Of a stretch of 9,691 nt of DNA, positions 1 through 5,139 are shown piece after piece. Each line of letters begins with the position of its first letter. Position 1 is the first letter of the stretch. The position numbers and the translations under genes are program-made. The DNA is from Dehalococcoidia bacterium (GTDB lineage Bacteria; Chloroflexota; Dehalococcoidia; Dehalococcoidales; RBG-16-60-22), in contig JAUWYU010000043.1 of NCBI GenBank assembly GCA_030615655.1, positions 1 to 9,691 on the forward strand, given 5' to 3'. The notes under the pieces are model-generated. The model did no database searches. It saw only the letters and a program-made list of their open reading frames with translations, and had not been told where the DNA came from.

Positions 1-307
1 AGAGGAGAGCAAGAGACTCATAGAGAGCTTGCAGTATTCCAATAAGCAGTTATTTGACGCCAACAAGGAGTTGAAGAAGGCTATCCGGATAAAGTCCGAG
101 TTAATAGCCGGAATGTCCCATGAGTTACGGGTACCGCTTAACATAATTATTGGCTTCGCCGAATTGATGCTGGATGAAGTTCCGGGAAAAATCAATGAGG
201 AGCAAAGGCGCAGCTTAAATGATATTCTGGGCAGTGGTAAGCGTCTGTTGCATCTGATTGATGATATTCTTAAGCAATTTGAAATAGAATCGCGCAAAAC
301 TCAATAA
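1..307 (+). CDS. Histidine-kinase-like protein, 3' end only, lacking an ATPase domain
   Basis: The frame is open from the left edge of the window, so the true start lies upstream; the TTG at 29 is only an internal codon. Visible residues run from a charged helical linker into a dimerisation/phosphoacceptor (HisKA) helix pair. The H-box reads MSHELRVPLN, with the phosphoacceptor His encoded at 119-121, followed by the second helix ending around LIDDIL. A normal sensor kinase would then continue for about 150 residues with an HATPase_c domain carrying N, G1 and G2 boxes. Here the frame stops at 305-307, only about 60 residues after the His. No ATPase motif is seen in the other frames before the response regulator at 418. 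It is either a degraded kinase or a phosphotransfer-only protein that depends on another kinase. The neighbouring response regulator is the natural partner. Family is clear; functional state is uncertain. Confidence 0.8.
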   Translation, partial: EESKRLIESLQYSNKQLFDANKELKKAIRIKSELIAGMSHELRVPLNIIIGFAELMLDEVPGKINEEQRRSLNDILGSGKRLLHLIDDILKQFEIESRKTQ

Positions 308-417
308 AGTCGGGTCTGATGTCTTTCTGCCGGAGCCTGTGAATACCGGCCAGTTACCGGCTGTAACCGTAGAGATGCTGTTGGCAAGAGAAGACAGGAA
401 CTAACATCACACGGGGC

Positions 418-1125
418 ATGACCATGACCAAGAAGATACTTGTCGTTGATGACGAACCGGCCCAGCTCAGGCTGGCTGAACAGGTTCTGAGCAGTAATGG
501 TTACATGGTGCTCAAGGCAAATAACGGGCAGGAAGCCCTCCGCATAGTGTATGAGCATAGGCCTGACCTCGTCCTTCTGGATGTAATGATGCCCGGGATT
601 GACGGCTGGCAGACATGCAGTTGTATCCGTGAGGTCACCGATATACCCATTATCATGCTCACCGGCAAGCGGAACACCGAGGACGATGTTGTGCGCGGTC
701 TTGAATCCGGTGCTGACGAGTATCTGACCAAGCCGCTGGGGAACAGGGAGCTGCTGGCCAGGGTCCGGGCGGCGTTACGGCGCGCTGAGAAACCGTCATA
801 TCTGGATGAAAAGAAAAGAACTCTCTTCGCTAACGATTACCTCACCGTGGATGTGGCGGAGCGAAGGGTTATGGTAAAGGGGGAGCGGTTGAAGCTTACC
901 CCGCGGGAATTCCGTCTCCTGGCCTTACTTGTTGAAAATGCCGACCACGTCCTTTCTCACCAGCAGGTCCTGGAAAACGTATGGGGCTGGGAATACATTG
1001 ATGACGTGGACTACGTGCGCATTTACATTTCGCATTTACGTCAGAAGATAGAACCGGACCCCGCCCGGCCCAGATATATTTTAACCGAACCCGGTGTTGG
1101 CTATTACTTCCACAGGGCGAACTAG
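418..1125 (+). CDS. OmpR/PhoB-family response regulator
   Basis: Two-domain cytoplasmic DNA-binding response regulator, 235 residues, a normal length for the family. The receiver domain (about 5-122) keeps all key positions: the acidic pair D11-D12, phosphoacceptor D55 in LLDVMMPG, T82 in MLTGK and K105 in LTKPL. The C-terminal winged helix (about 138-233) has the typical LTPREFRLL and YISHLRQKIE stretches and ends GVGYYF, as in PhoB/KdpE-like proteins. It should be phosphorylated by a sensor kinase and then bind promoter DNA; the target is unknown. The start may be ATG 418 or ATG 424, since both follow the same weak purine stretch (GGGG at 413-416), and the difference is two residues. It lies 110 bases after the truncated kinase and about 138 bases before the Crp-family gene, on the same strand. 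Confidence 0.95.
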   Translation: MTMTKKILVVDDEPAQLRLAEQVLSSNGYMVLKANNGQEALRIVYEHRPDLVLLDVMMPGIDGWQTCSCIREVTDIPIIMLTGKRNTEDDVVRGLESGADEYLTKPLGNRELLARVRAALRRAEKPSYLDEKKRTLFANDYLTVDVAERRVMVKGERLKLTPREFRLLALLVENADHVLSHQQVLENVWGWEYIDDVDYVRIYISHLRQKIEPDPARPRYILTEPGVGYYFHRAN

Positions 1126-1188
1126 CGGCGACACTTGAAGTTACACAATGCCCTCATCTTTTTATCTCTTATGGCCGGGCGCTCCACT

Positions 1189-1217
1189 TTGCCGAATATC
1201 CATAGAGTTGATATAAT
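1189..1217 (+). promoter_or_regulatory. Sigma-70-type promoter of the Crp-family gene
   Basis: A -35 box TTGCCG (1189-1194), a 17-base spacer and a perfect -10 box TATAAT (1212-1217) are present. The predicted transcription start is near 1224, giving a leader of about 40 bases before ATG 1264. The promoter lies inside the longer possible reading frame that opens at TTG 1135. This argues that the upstream 43 codons are not translated as part of the regulator. No Crp-like dyad is seen next to it, so there is no sequence sign of autoregulation. Confidence 0.6.
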
Positions 1218-1263
1218 CCTTACAGTAATCTCAAGCGGGTACCAGGAGTGCGTTCGGACAGAC

Positions 1264-1935
1264 ATGGTGGCTCAAATAGAGTTTATAAAGTCCATACCCT
1301 ACTTTTCCGGGCTAAGCCAGTCCGGGCTCGATTCGGTCGGGAAGTATATCTTCGAGAAGAAAGCCGGGAGAGGGGAGATAGTCCTGTTCGAGGGTGAGCC
1401 GGCGGAGACGCTGTGCTTTGTTGTTGCCGGTGTGGTTAAAGTCTTCAAGATATCTCCTGACGGTAAGGAACAGATTCTTCAAATCATACGTCCCGGTGAA
1501 TCCTTCAATGATGTCCCCGTTTTTAGCGGCGGCGTCAACCTGGCCAGTGCCGGAGCTATGGGAGCGGTTGTTCTGAACATGATAAAAAAGAGTGACCTGG
1601 AAGTTGTCATCCGGGAGCACCCGCAGGTAGCCCTGAATGTAATTCAGATTCTATCACAGAGGGTACAGCATCTGGTGTCACTGGTTGAAGACCTGTCTTT
1701 CCGGCATGTCACCGGCAGGGTAGCCAGGATGCTGCTCGAGTACGCCGGGGACGGAACTGGCGAGAGGCCGCGTCTTACCCAGCAGGAGATGGCGGCGATG
1801 ATTGGTACCGCCCGTGAAATGGTAGGCAGATCAATCAAGACCCTGGAAGAAGAGGGTGCCATCAGAATAGACCGGCACCGCATTATTGTTACCAATCCTG
1901 ACGCCCTCAGGCGAATAGCGGGGGTAACCTCGTGA
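1264..1935 (+). CDS. Crp/Fnr-family transcriptional regulator
   Basis: Cytoplasmic effector-sensing DNA-binding protein of 223 residues from ATG 1264. The frame is open from TTG 1135, but those residues do not resemble the family and contain a strong promoter, so ATG 1264 is preferred. An AGGAG at 1244-1248 sits 15 bases upstream, farther than ideal. The N-terminal cyclic-nucleotide-binding-like beta-roll spans about 1-120, followed by the long dimerisation helix and a Crp-type winged helix from about 150. The recognition helix has R184, E185 and R189, the same spacing as the base-contacting R-E-x3-R of E. coli CRP. The phosphate-binding Arg-Ser pair of CRP appears replaced by L93-A94, so cAMP is probably not the ligand. 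There is no N-terminal Cys cluster, so it is not a classical Fe-S FNR. Dyads resembling CRP sites precede the next two genes, which are therefore likely targets. Confidence 0.93.
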   Translation: MVAQIEFIKSIPYFSGLSQSGLDSVGKYIFEKKAGRGEIVLFEGEPAETLCFVVAGVVKVFKISPDGKEQILQIIRPGESFNDVPVFSGGVNLASAGAMGAVVLNMIKKSDLEVVIREHPQVALNVIQILSQRVQHLVSLVEDLSFRHVTGRVARMLLEYAGDGTGERPRLTQQEMAAMIGTAREMVGRSIKTLEEEGAIRIDRHRIIVTNPDALRRIAGVTS

Positions 1936-1976
1936 GACAAAGGTCGCAGACAACAGGCGGGTCTTCTGCCTAGAAT
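1933..1976 (+). promoter_or_regulatory. Crp-like operator plus TAGAAT promoter of the ferredoxin gene
   Basis: The dyad TGAGA-N6-TCGCA (1933-1948) differs from the E. coli CRP consensus TGTGA-N6-TCACA at one base per half. Its first three bases are the stop codon of the regulator gene. A TAGAAT -10 box lies at 1971-1976 with only a poor -35 (CAGACA, 18-base spacer), as expected for an activator-dependent promoter. With a transcription start near 1983, the dyad centre is about -42, the usual class II activator position. A closely similar module sits at 2322-2364. Confidence 0.5.
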
Positions 1977-1999
1977 AAATTAGATACGGAGGCTGACAG

Positions 2000-2218
2000 A
2001 TGATGGAAATGCCGTTAATAGACAGGGATAAGTGCCAGGGATGCGGCTTATGTGTCAGCGTTTGTATCTGCGGCGGCCTTGTGCTGACAGATAATATTGT
2101 CACGGCTGTCGAGGTTGAAGAGTGTCACTGGTGCACCCTGTGCGAGCTTGTATGCCCCACCGGGGCCATAAGCTGCCCCTTCGAGATAATTATTGAGAAG
2201 AATCAGGATTCGGCATAA
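2000..2218 (+). CDS. Small 2x[4Fe-4S] ferredoxin
   Basis: Soluble electron carrier of 72 residues, typical of clostridial-type ferredoxins. A GGAGG at 1988-1992 places the start at ATG 2000, with ATG 2003 two codons' worth of ambiguity at most. Cluster motif I is C12-x2-C15-x2-C18-x3-C22 and motif II is C42-x2-C45-x2-C48-x3-C52-P53. In motif I the Pro that normally follows the fourth Cys is replaced by Ile. Two additional cysteines, C24 and C59, follow the fourth cysteine of each motif. Each motif should supply three ligands to one cubane and the last Cys to the other. It sits 64 bases downstream of the Crp-family gene and has its own promoter with a Crp-like dyad. The redox partner cannot be told from this window. 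It could also be read as a 4Fe-4S dicluster-domain protein acting as a subunit. Confidence 0.9.
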   Translation: MMEMPLIDRDKCQGCGLCVSVCICGGLVLTDNIVTAVEVEECHWCTLCELVCPTGAISCPFEIIIEKNQDSA

Positions 2219-2393
2219 GCCTTTTCTAATTGCTTATCCATCATCACAGTCCCCCCCCCGATTACCTCTCAACCTGTTTTACGTTTCTCTCCTCGCTGCT
2301 CCCCTATCAGTCTGTCCTGTTTGGGACAAAAGTCGCATACAGGAACCGGCTCCCGGCATAGAATAGTCATGAGTGCTGGATAGAGGGTATGCG
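2219..2393. other. Intergenic leader with a run of nine C
   Basis: This stretch between the ferredoxin and the small Cys/His gene holds a homopolymer of nine C at 2251-2259, a pyrimidine-rich stretch to about 2305, and then the Crp-like promoter module listed separately. No ORF is supported. A weak AT-rich stem, ATAAGC (2215-2220) with GCTTAT (2232-2237), overlaps the ferredoxin stop but lacks a T-tract. Confidence 0.4.
2322..2364 (+). promoter_or_regulatory. Crp-like operator plus TAGAAT promoter of the small Cys/His protein gene
   Basis: The dyad TGGGA-N6-TCGCA (2322-2337) shares 15 of 17 bases (2325-2341) with the corresponding block at 1936-1952. A TAGAAT -10 box (2359-2364) lies at nearly the same offset as in the ferredoxin promoter. 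A weak -35 (CATACA, 2336-2341) has a 17-base spacer. A transcription start near 2371 puts the dyad centre at about -41.5. That start would leave GTG 2373 almost leaderless, which supports ATG 2394 as the gene start. Confidence 0.5.
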
Positions 2394-2630
2394 ATGAAAC
2401 AGAAAGTTAAAGAAAAAATTGAAGAAAAGCCAGCTGAAGAACAGTGTCATCACTACTGGGAAATTGAAATCGCCAACGGCCCTAAAAGCCGGGGGATATG
2501 CCAATACTGCGGTGAAGCGAGAGTTTTCTTCAACTCAATCTCAGCCTTCAACGAACTGAAGCGCGATACTCACCCGCTTGACCTGCCCAGGATGCCGGAT
2601 GTTGAGCTGGATGAGGATAGTAAATCCTGA
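2394..2630 (+). CDS. Small zinc-ribbon-like Cys/His protein, function unknown
   Basis: A 78-residue protein from ATG 2394. This start is chosen because GAGGG at 2383-2387 lies six bases upstream; the frame also opens at GTG 2373. The N-terminus (1-17) is lysine- and glutamate-rich. The central part carries C18-H19-H20 and then C36-x2-C39-G, with an NGPKSRG stretch between, a spacing that could bind one zinc ion. The C-terminus is acidic. I believe similar small CHH...CxxCG proteins are common in Dehalococcoidia, but this is from memory and no function is known to me. The gene has a promoter and Crp-like dyad resembling those of the ferredoxin, so it may be co-regulated with it. A DNA-binding, adaptor or redox-linked role is possible but not shown. 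Confidence 0.75.
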   Translation: MKQKVKEKIEEKPAEEQCHHYWEIEIANGPKSRGICQYCGEARVFFNSISAFNELKRDTHPLDLPRMPDVELDEDSKS

Positions 2631-2675
2631 GGAAAGGTGAAGTGGGAGAAGTGGATGTGAGGATTTACAACACGG

Positions 2676-2777
2676 CTATACCCTCAGTTCTATTTCCTCG
2701 GGTGTAACCCTCTCTATATAGACTTTAACGTCGTCTATGGTTATATCCTGCCGCCTTCTGAGACAAGACAGTGCCAA
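2676..2777 (-). pseudogene. Possible small ORF or gene remnant, 33 codons
   Basis: On the minus strand a frame runs from a TTG at 2777-2775 to a TAG at 2678-2676. It is preceded directly by an in-frame TAA (2780-2778). The translation is amphipathic and protein-like (residues such as DITIDDVKVYIERVTPEE near the end), unlike random sequence. There is no ATG or GTG start and no ribosome-binding site was identified. It lies 39 bases downstream of the basic 104-residue gene on the same strand and may be the tail of a lost gene. I do not recognise the family. A 21-codon frame on the opposite strand overlaps it. Confidence 0.25.
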
Positions 2778-2816
2778 TTACCAGTAGGGTTACGCTGTGC
2801 AATCATATGTTAAATA

Positions 2817-3131
2817 TTATTTCTCAGGAACTTCAATGACCTCAAAATCCACCTTCTTGCCGTATCGCCTTCTTTGTGCAGCAGACCGTTTATACGAGCT
2901 TATCTGTTCCTTGCTCGCAGCTTCATCTGCCGGTGTTTGATATTCTCGCATAATAATTTTGTTGCGCTTCTGTGCAAACAAGTCGATTTTTCGTTTTTGG
3001 CTGCCAATAGGTGGCGGTTCTGGGAATTGTGGTATCGCAGCCATAACATTGAAGTTCTCTTTTTTCAACTTGTTAGCGTCTCTTTTAATGGTTGCATTAT
3101 GTGGAGACATTTTGGGTTTCTTTGCTGGCAT
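2817..3131 (-). CDS. Hypothetical small, very basic protein
   Basis: A 104-residue protein starting at ATG 3131-3129 with a strong AAGGAGG six bases upstream (plus-strand 3138-3144), so translation is likely. It is rich in Lys and Arg and low in hydrophobic residues. A proline-rich stretch lies at 34-41 (PQFPEPPP), and there are basic patches around 16-24, 45-60 and near 90. No membrane segment, signal peptide, Cys motif or known domain is seen. It looks largely disordered or like a nucleic-acid- or membrane-surface-binding protein. It lies 25 bases after the membrane-anchored gene on the same strand and is probably co-transcribed with it. Base composition is more AT-rich than in the dxr-ispG block, suggesting separate acquisition. 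I do not recognise the family. Confidence 0.7.
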   Translation of the reverse strand: MPAKKPKMSPHNATIKRDANKLKKENFNVMAAIPQFPEPPPIGSQKRKIDLFAQKRNKIIMREYQTPADEAASKEQISSYKRSAAQRRRYGKKVDFEVIEVPEK

Positions 3132-3156
3132 GATGAACCTCCTTCAACACCATAGA

Positions 3157-3750
3157 TTACGGGACGACGTGAACCTTCATAGGTGGTAGAATTCCAAGTG
3201 CTTGAAGCACTGCCATAACTACACTGAGACCAGCCAGAATCAGAACTACTATCGTTAAAGTCCTTACATGCTTTGTTAGCGCCTTAGTTTCATTCATGAT
3301 ATTTTCTGGTCGAGCATGAAATCGTTCATGGAACTCTCTTTCCATTGTTACAAAAGTGTATAAGGTATGAAACTGATTTGATGTTTGAGGCAATTTCAGA
3401 GTCCTCTCTTCATCATTATCAGACTTAATAGCATTTTGCTCATCCCATACTGGTAAAAACATGCCTATGACACCATTCCCCTGAAAACCCACGAGCCTTT
3501 TTAAACCATTGTAGCTACTTTTTTCCTTTGGTTCCAAATCAAACTCAACTGTTTCACAAGTTTTCCCGTCCAATCCCGAAGGGCCAAACCCATAAAAAAA
3601 AGTAACCTCCCCTTTTAGTCGTTTCTCTAATAGGTTTTCAAACTGAAAAGTTACTTCTATGGTCTCATCTGTAAAATATAAGCCTCGCTCGCTAATCGGG
3701 ACGGCCTTAACCCGCAAACCAGCACAATCAGCATGTTGTCTTCCTGGCAT
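3157..3750 (-). CDS. Hypothetical protein with C-terminal membrane anchor
   Basis: A 197-residue protein starting at ATG 3750-3748, with GGGAG seven bases upstream (plus-strand 3758-3762). No signal peptide is present. Residues about 10-105 alternate polar and hydrophobic positions and look like a beta-sandwich (for example VTFQFENLL, GEVTFFYGFG, VEFDLEPKE, GVIGMFLPVW). A charged helical part follows at about 110-160. One strong membrane helix lies at about 165-187, with basic residues before it and a short PPMKVHVVP tail. The arrangement suggests a tail-anchored membrane protein with its body in the cytoplasm. It is the first gene of a two-gene minus-strand unit with the basic 104-residue protein. 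The family is not recognised. The beta-sandwich is an inference from the sequence pattern only. Confidence 0.75.
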   Translation of the reverse strand: MPGRQHADCAGLRVKAVPISERGLYFTDETIEVTFQFENLLEKRLKGEVTFFYGFGPSGLDGKTCETVEFDLEPKEKSSYNGLKRLVGFQGNGVIGMFLPVWDEQNAIKSDNDEERTLKLPQTSNQFHTLYTFVTMEREFHERFHARPENIMNETKALTKHVRTLTIVVLILAGLSVVMAVLQALGILPPMKVHVVP

Positions 3751-3768
3751 AATTAAACTCCCACTTCA

Positions 3769-3777
3769 ATTATACCA
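3769..3777 (-). promoter_or_regulatory. Extended -10 promoter of the minus-strand gene pair
   Basis: Read on the minus strand, TGGTATAAT forms an extended -10 element (TATAAT at plus-strand 3774-3769 preceded by TG-N). No convincing -35 was found. The predicted transcription start is near 3762, giving a very short leader before ATG 3750 in which GGGAG is at the extreme 5' end. That tight spacing lowers confidence. Confidence 0.35.
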
Positions 3778-3834
3778 CACCAATTTTATTTGCCATTTAC
3801 ATTTTCCCTTATGCCCTCAAGTAAATATAAAGGG

Positions 3835-3930
3835 AGTCCAAGAGGGGCGAAGCCCCTCTCTAAAATCTCTCCCCCTCTCCTTTGATACCTCGTAAGGAGA
3901 GGGGGACAAAGGGGGTGAGGTAGATAAAGA
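3835..3930 (+). repeat. Dispersed double-hairpin intergenic repeat, copy 1
   Basis: A 96-base element with two nested hairpins in series. Hairpin A pairs AGAGGGGC (3841-3848) with GCCCCTCT (3852-3859) around a 3-base loop. Hairpin B pairs CCCCCTCTCCTT (3871-3882) with AAGGAGAGGGGG (3894-3905), a perfect 12-bp stem with an 11-base loop. A conserved GTGAGGTAGATAAAGA tail closes the element at 3930. A second copy in the same orientation is at 8306-8391. It lies between the minus-strand gene pair and dxr. No coding capacity or T-tract is seen, so it is best read as a REP/MITE-like palindromic element that could also act as an RNA structure or transcription boundary. Confidence 0.85.
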
Positions 3931-3981
3931 CCCCTCATAAAATAGCTTCAAACGGACTTTTGTAGTATCATAATAGGTGTT

Positions 3982-5139
3982 ATGAGTAGTCCGGTAAAGC
4001 GGCTGGCGGTTCTGGGGTCGACCGGCTCCATAGGCCGGCAGACACTTGATGTCGTTCGTGCCCTGCCGGAGCGGTTTCGCGTGGTCGGGCTGGCCGCCGG
4101 CAGGAATACGGCTTTGCTGGCAGAGCAGATAAGCGAGTTCAAGCCGAAATTCTTCTACTATTCGTCAGATAACAAAGATAAGGAGACGCGAACTCGTCTT
4201 AGTGCTATGGGGTGTCGATTTCTATCGCTGGAAGATATGGTCCGTCACCCTGATGTGGATACCGTGGTTATGGCCACATCGGGAACAGCCGGTTTAAGCG
4301 CGACCCTGGCGGCGGTGAAAGCCGGTAAGAACGTCGCCCTCGCCAATAAGGGATCGCTGGTGGTGGCCGGGGAAATAATCATCGGTGAGGCCGGGCAGAG
4401 CGGCGCCCGAATCATGCCCGTAGATAGTGAGCACAGCGCCATATGGCAGTGCCTTAACGGAGAAAGGCAAACGGCACGCCGGATTATCCTGACCGCATCC
4501 GGGGGGCCATTCCGTGACTATTCCGAGGCGCAGATGGCTGGGATAACCGTAGAACAGGCCCTGAAACACCCTTCGTGGCAAATGGGTAAAAAGGTGACCA
4601 TTGATTCGGCTACCCTGATGAATAAGGGGCTTGAAGTTATCGAGGCTCACTGGCTGTTCAATATACCTGTTGATAATATTGAGGTGCTGCTTCATCCCCA
4701 GAGTATTATTCACTCCATGGTGGAATTCATCGACGGTTCGGTCAAGGCGCAGTTGAGCTATCCCGATATGCGCTTACCTATTCAGTACGCGCTGTCTTAT
4801 CCCGACCGTCTCGCCAATCCTGCCCTTCCCTTTATTGACTGGGCCAATCTTACCGGCCTGACCTTCGAGCCGCCGGATACCGATAGATTTCCCTGTCTGC
4901 GGCTGGCTATCGAGGCGGGTAAAAGTGGTGGCACCTGCCCGGCGGTACTCTGTGCTGCCGATGAGGCGGCTGTGGAGCTATTTCTGTCGGGGCGTATTCG
5001 ATTTATGGATATTGCTCATCTTGTCGAGCGGGTACTTGAGCAGCACAAGAAAGTCGACCATCCCGACTTAAATGAAATTATGGCGGCTGGTGCCTGGGCC
5101 AGAGAAAGAATTCTCAATCTTATTTGCGGAGATGATTGA
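3982..5139 (+). CDS. dxr: 1-deoxy-D-xylulose-5-phosphate reductoisomerase
   Basis: Second enzyme of the MEP isoprenoid pathway. It rearranges and reduces DXP to 2-C-methyl-D-erythritol 4-phosphate using NADPH and a divalent metal, in the cytoplasm. At 385 residues it has normal length. The NADPH-binding G-S-T-G-S-I-G lies at 12-18. Metal and catalytic residues are present as D148, S149, E150 and H151, followed by S173 (in SGGPFR), H196, and N214-K215 with E218 (in MNKGLE). The usually conserved Glu in the A-N-K-E-S motif is Gly here (K123-G124). The C-terminal helical domain is complete. ATG 3982 follows a modest AGGTG at 3975-3979. The stop overlaps the start of rseP, indicating translational coupling. 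The usual cdsA neighbour is not upstream; a repeat and an accessory gene pair are. Confidence 0.98.
   Translation: MSSPVKRLAVLGSTGSIGRQTLDVVRALPERFRVVGLAAGRNTALLAEQISEFKPKFFYYSSDNKDKETRTRLSAMGCRFLSLEDMVRHPDVDTVVMATSGTAGLSATLAAVKAGKNVALANKGSLVVAGEIIIGEAGQSGARIMPVDSEHSAIWQCLNGERQTARRIILTASGGPFRDYSEAQMAGITVEQALKHPSWQMGKKVTIDSATLMNKGLEVIEAHWLFNIPVDNIEVLLHPQSIIHSMVEFIDGSVKAQLSYPDMRLPIQYALSYPDRLANPALPFIDWANLTGLTFEPPDTDRFPCLRLAIEAGKSGGTCPAVLCAADEAAVELFLSGRIRFMDIAHLVERVLEQHKKVDHPDLNEIMAAGAWARERILNLICGDD

Noticed and set aside
1955..1977. Stem AGGCGG/CTGCCT after the Crp gene as a terminator
   Set aside because: One G-T pair in a 6-bp stem and no T-tract; the region is better explained as spacer between operator and -10 of the ferredoxin promoter.
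2642..2707. 21-codon plus-strand frame from GTG 2642 after the small Cys/His gene
   Set aside because: Too short, overlaps the minus-strand candidate remnant, and resembles no family.
3659..3895. Plus-strand frame of 78 codons running through the minus-strand gene start and into the repeat
   Set aside because: It overlaps a better-supported gene and ends within a non-coding hairpin repeat.
3835..3930. Repeat copies as CRISPR units or intrinsic terminators
   Set aside because: Only two copies about 4.4 kb apart with no spacer array, and neither hairpin is followed by a T-run.
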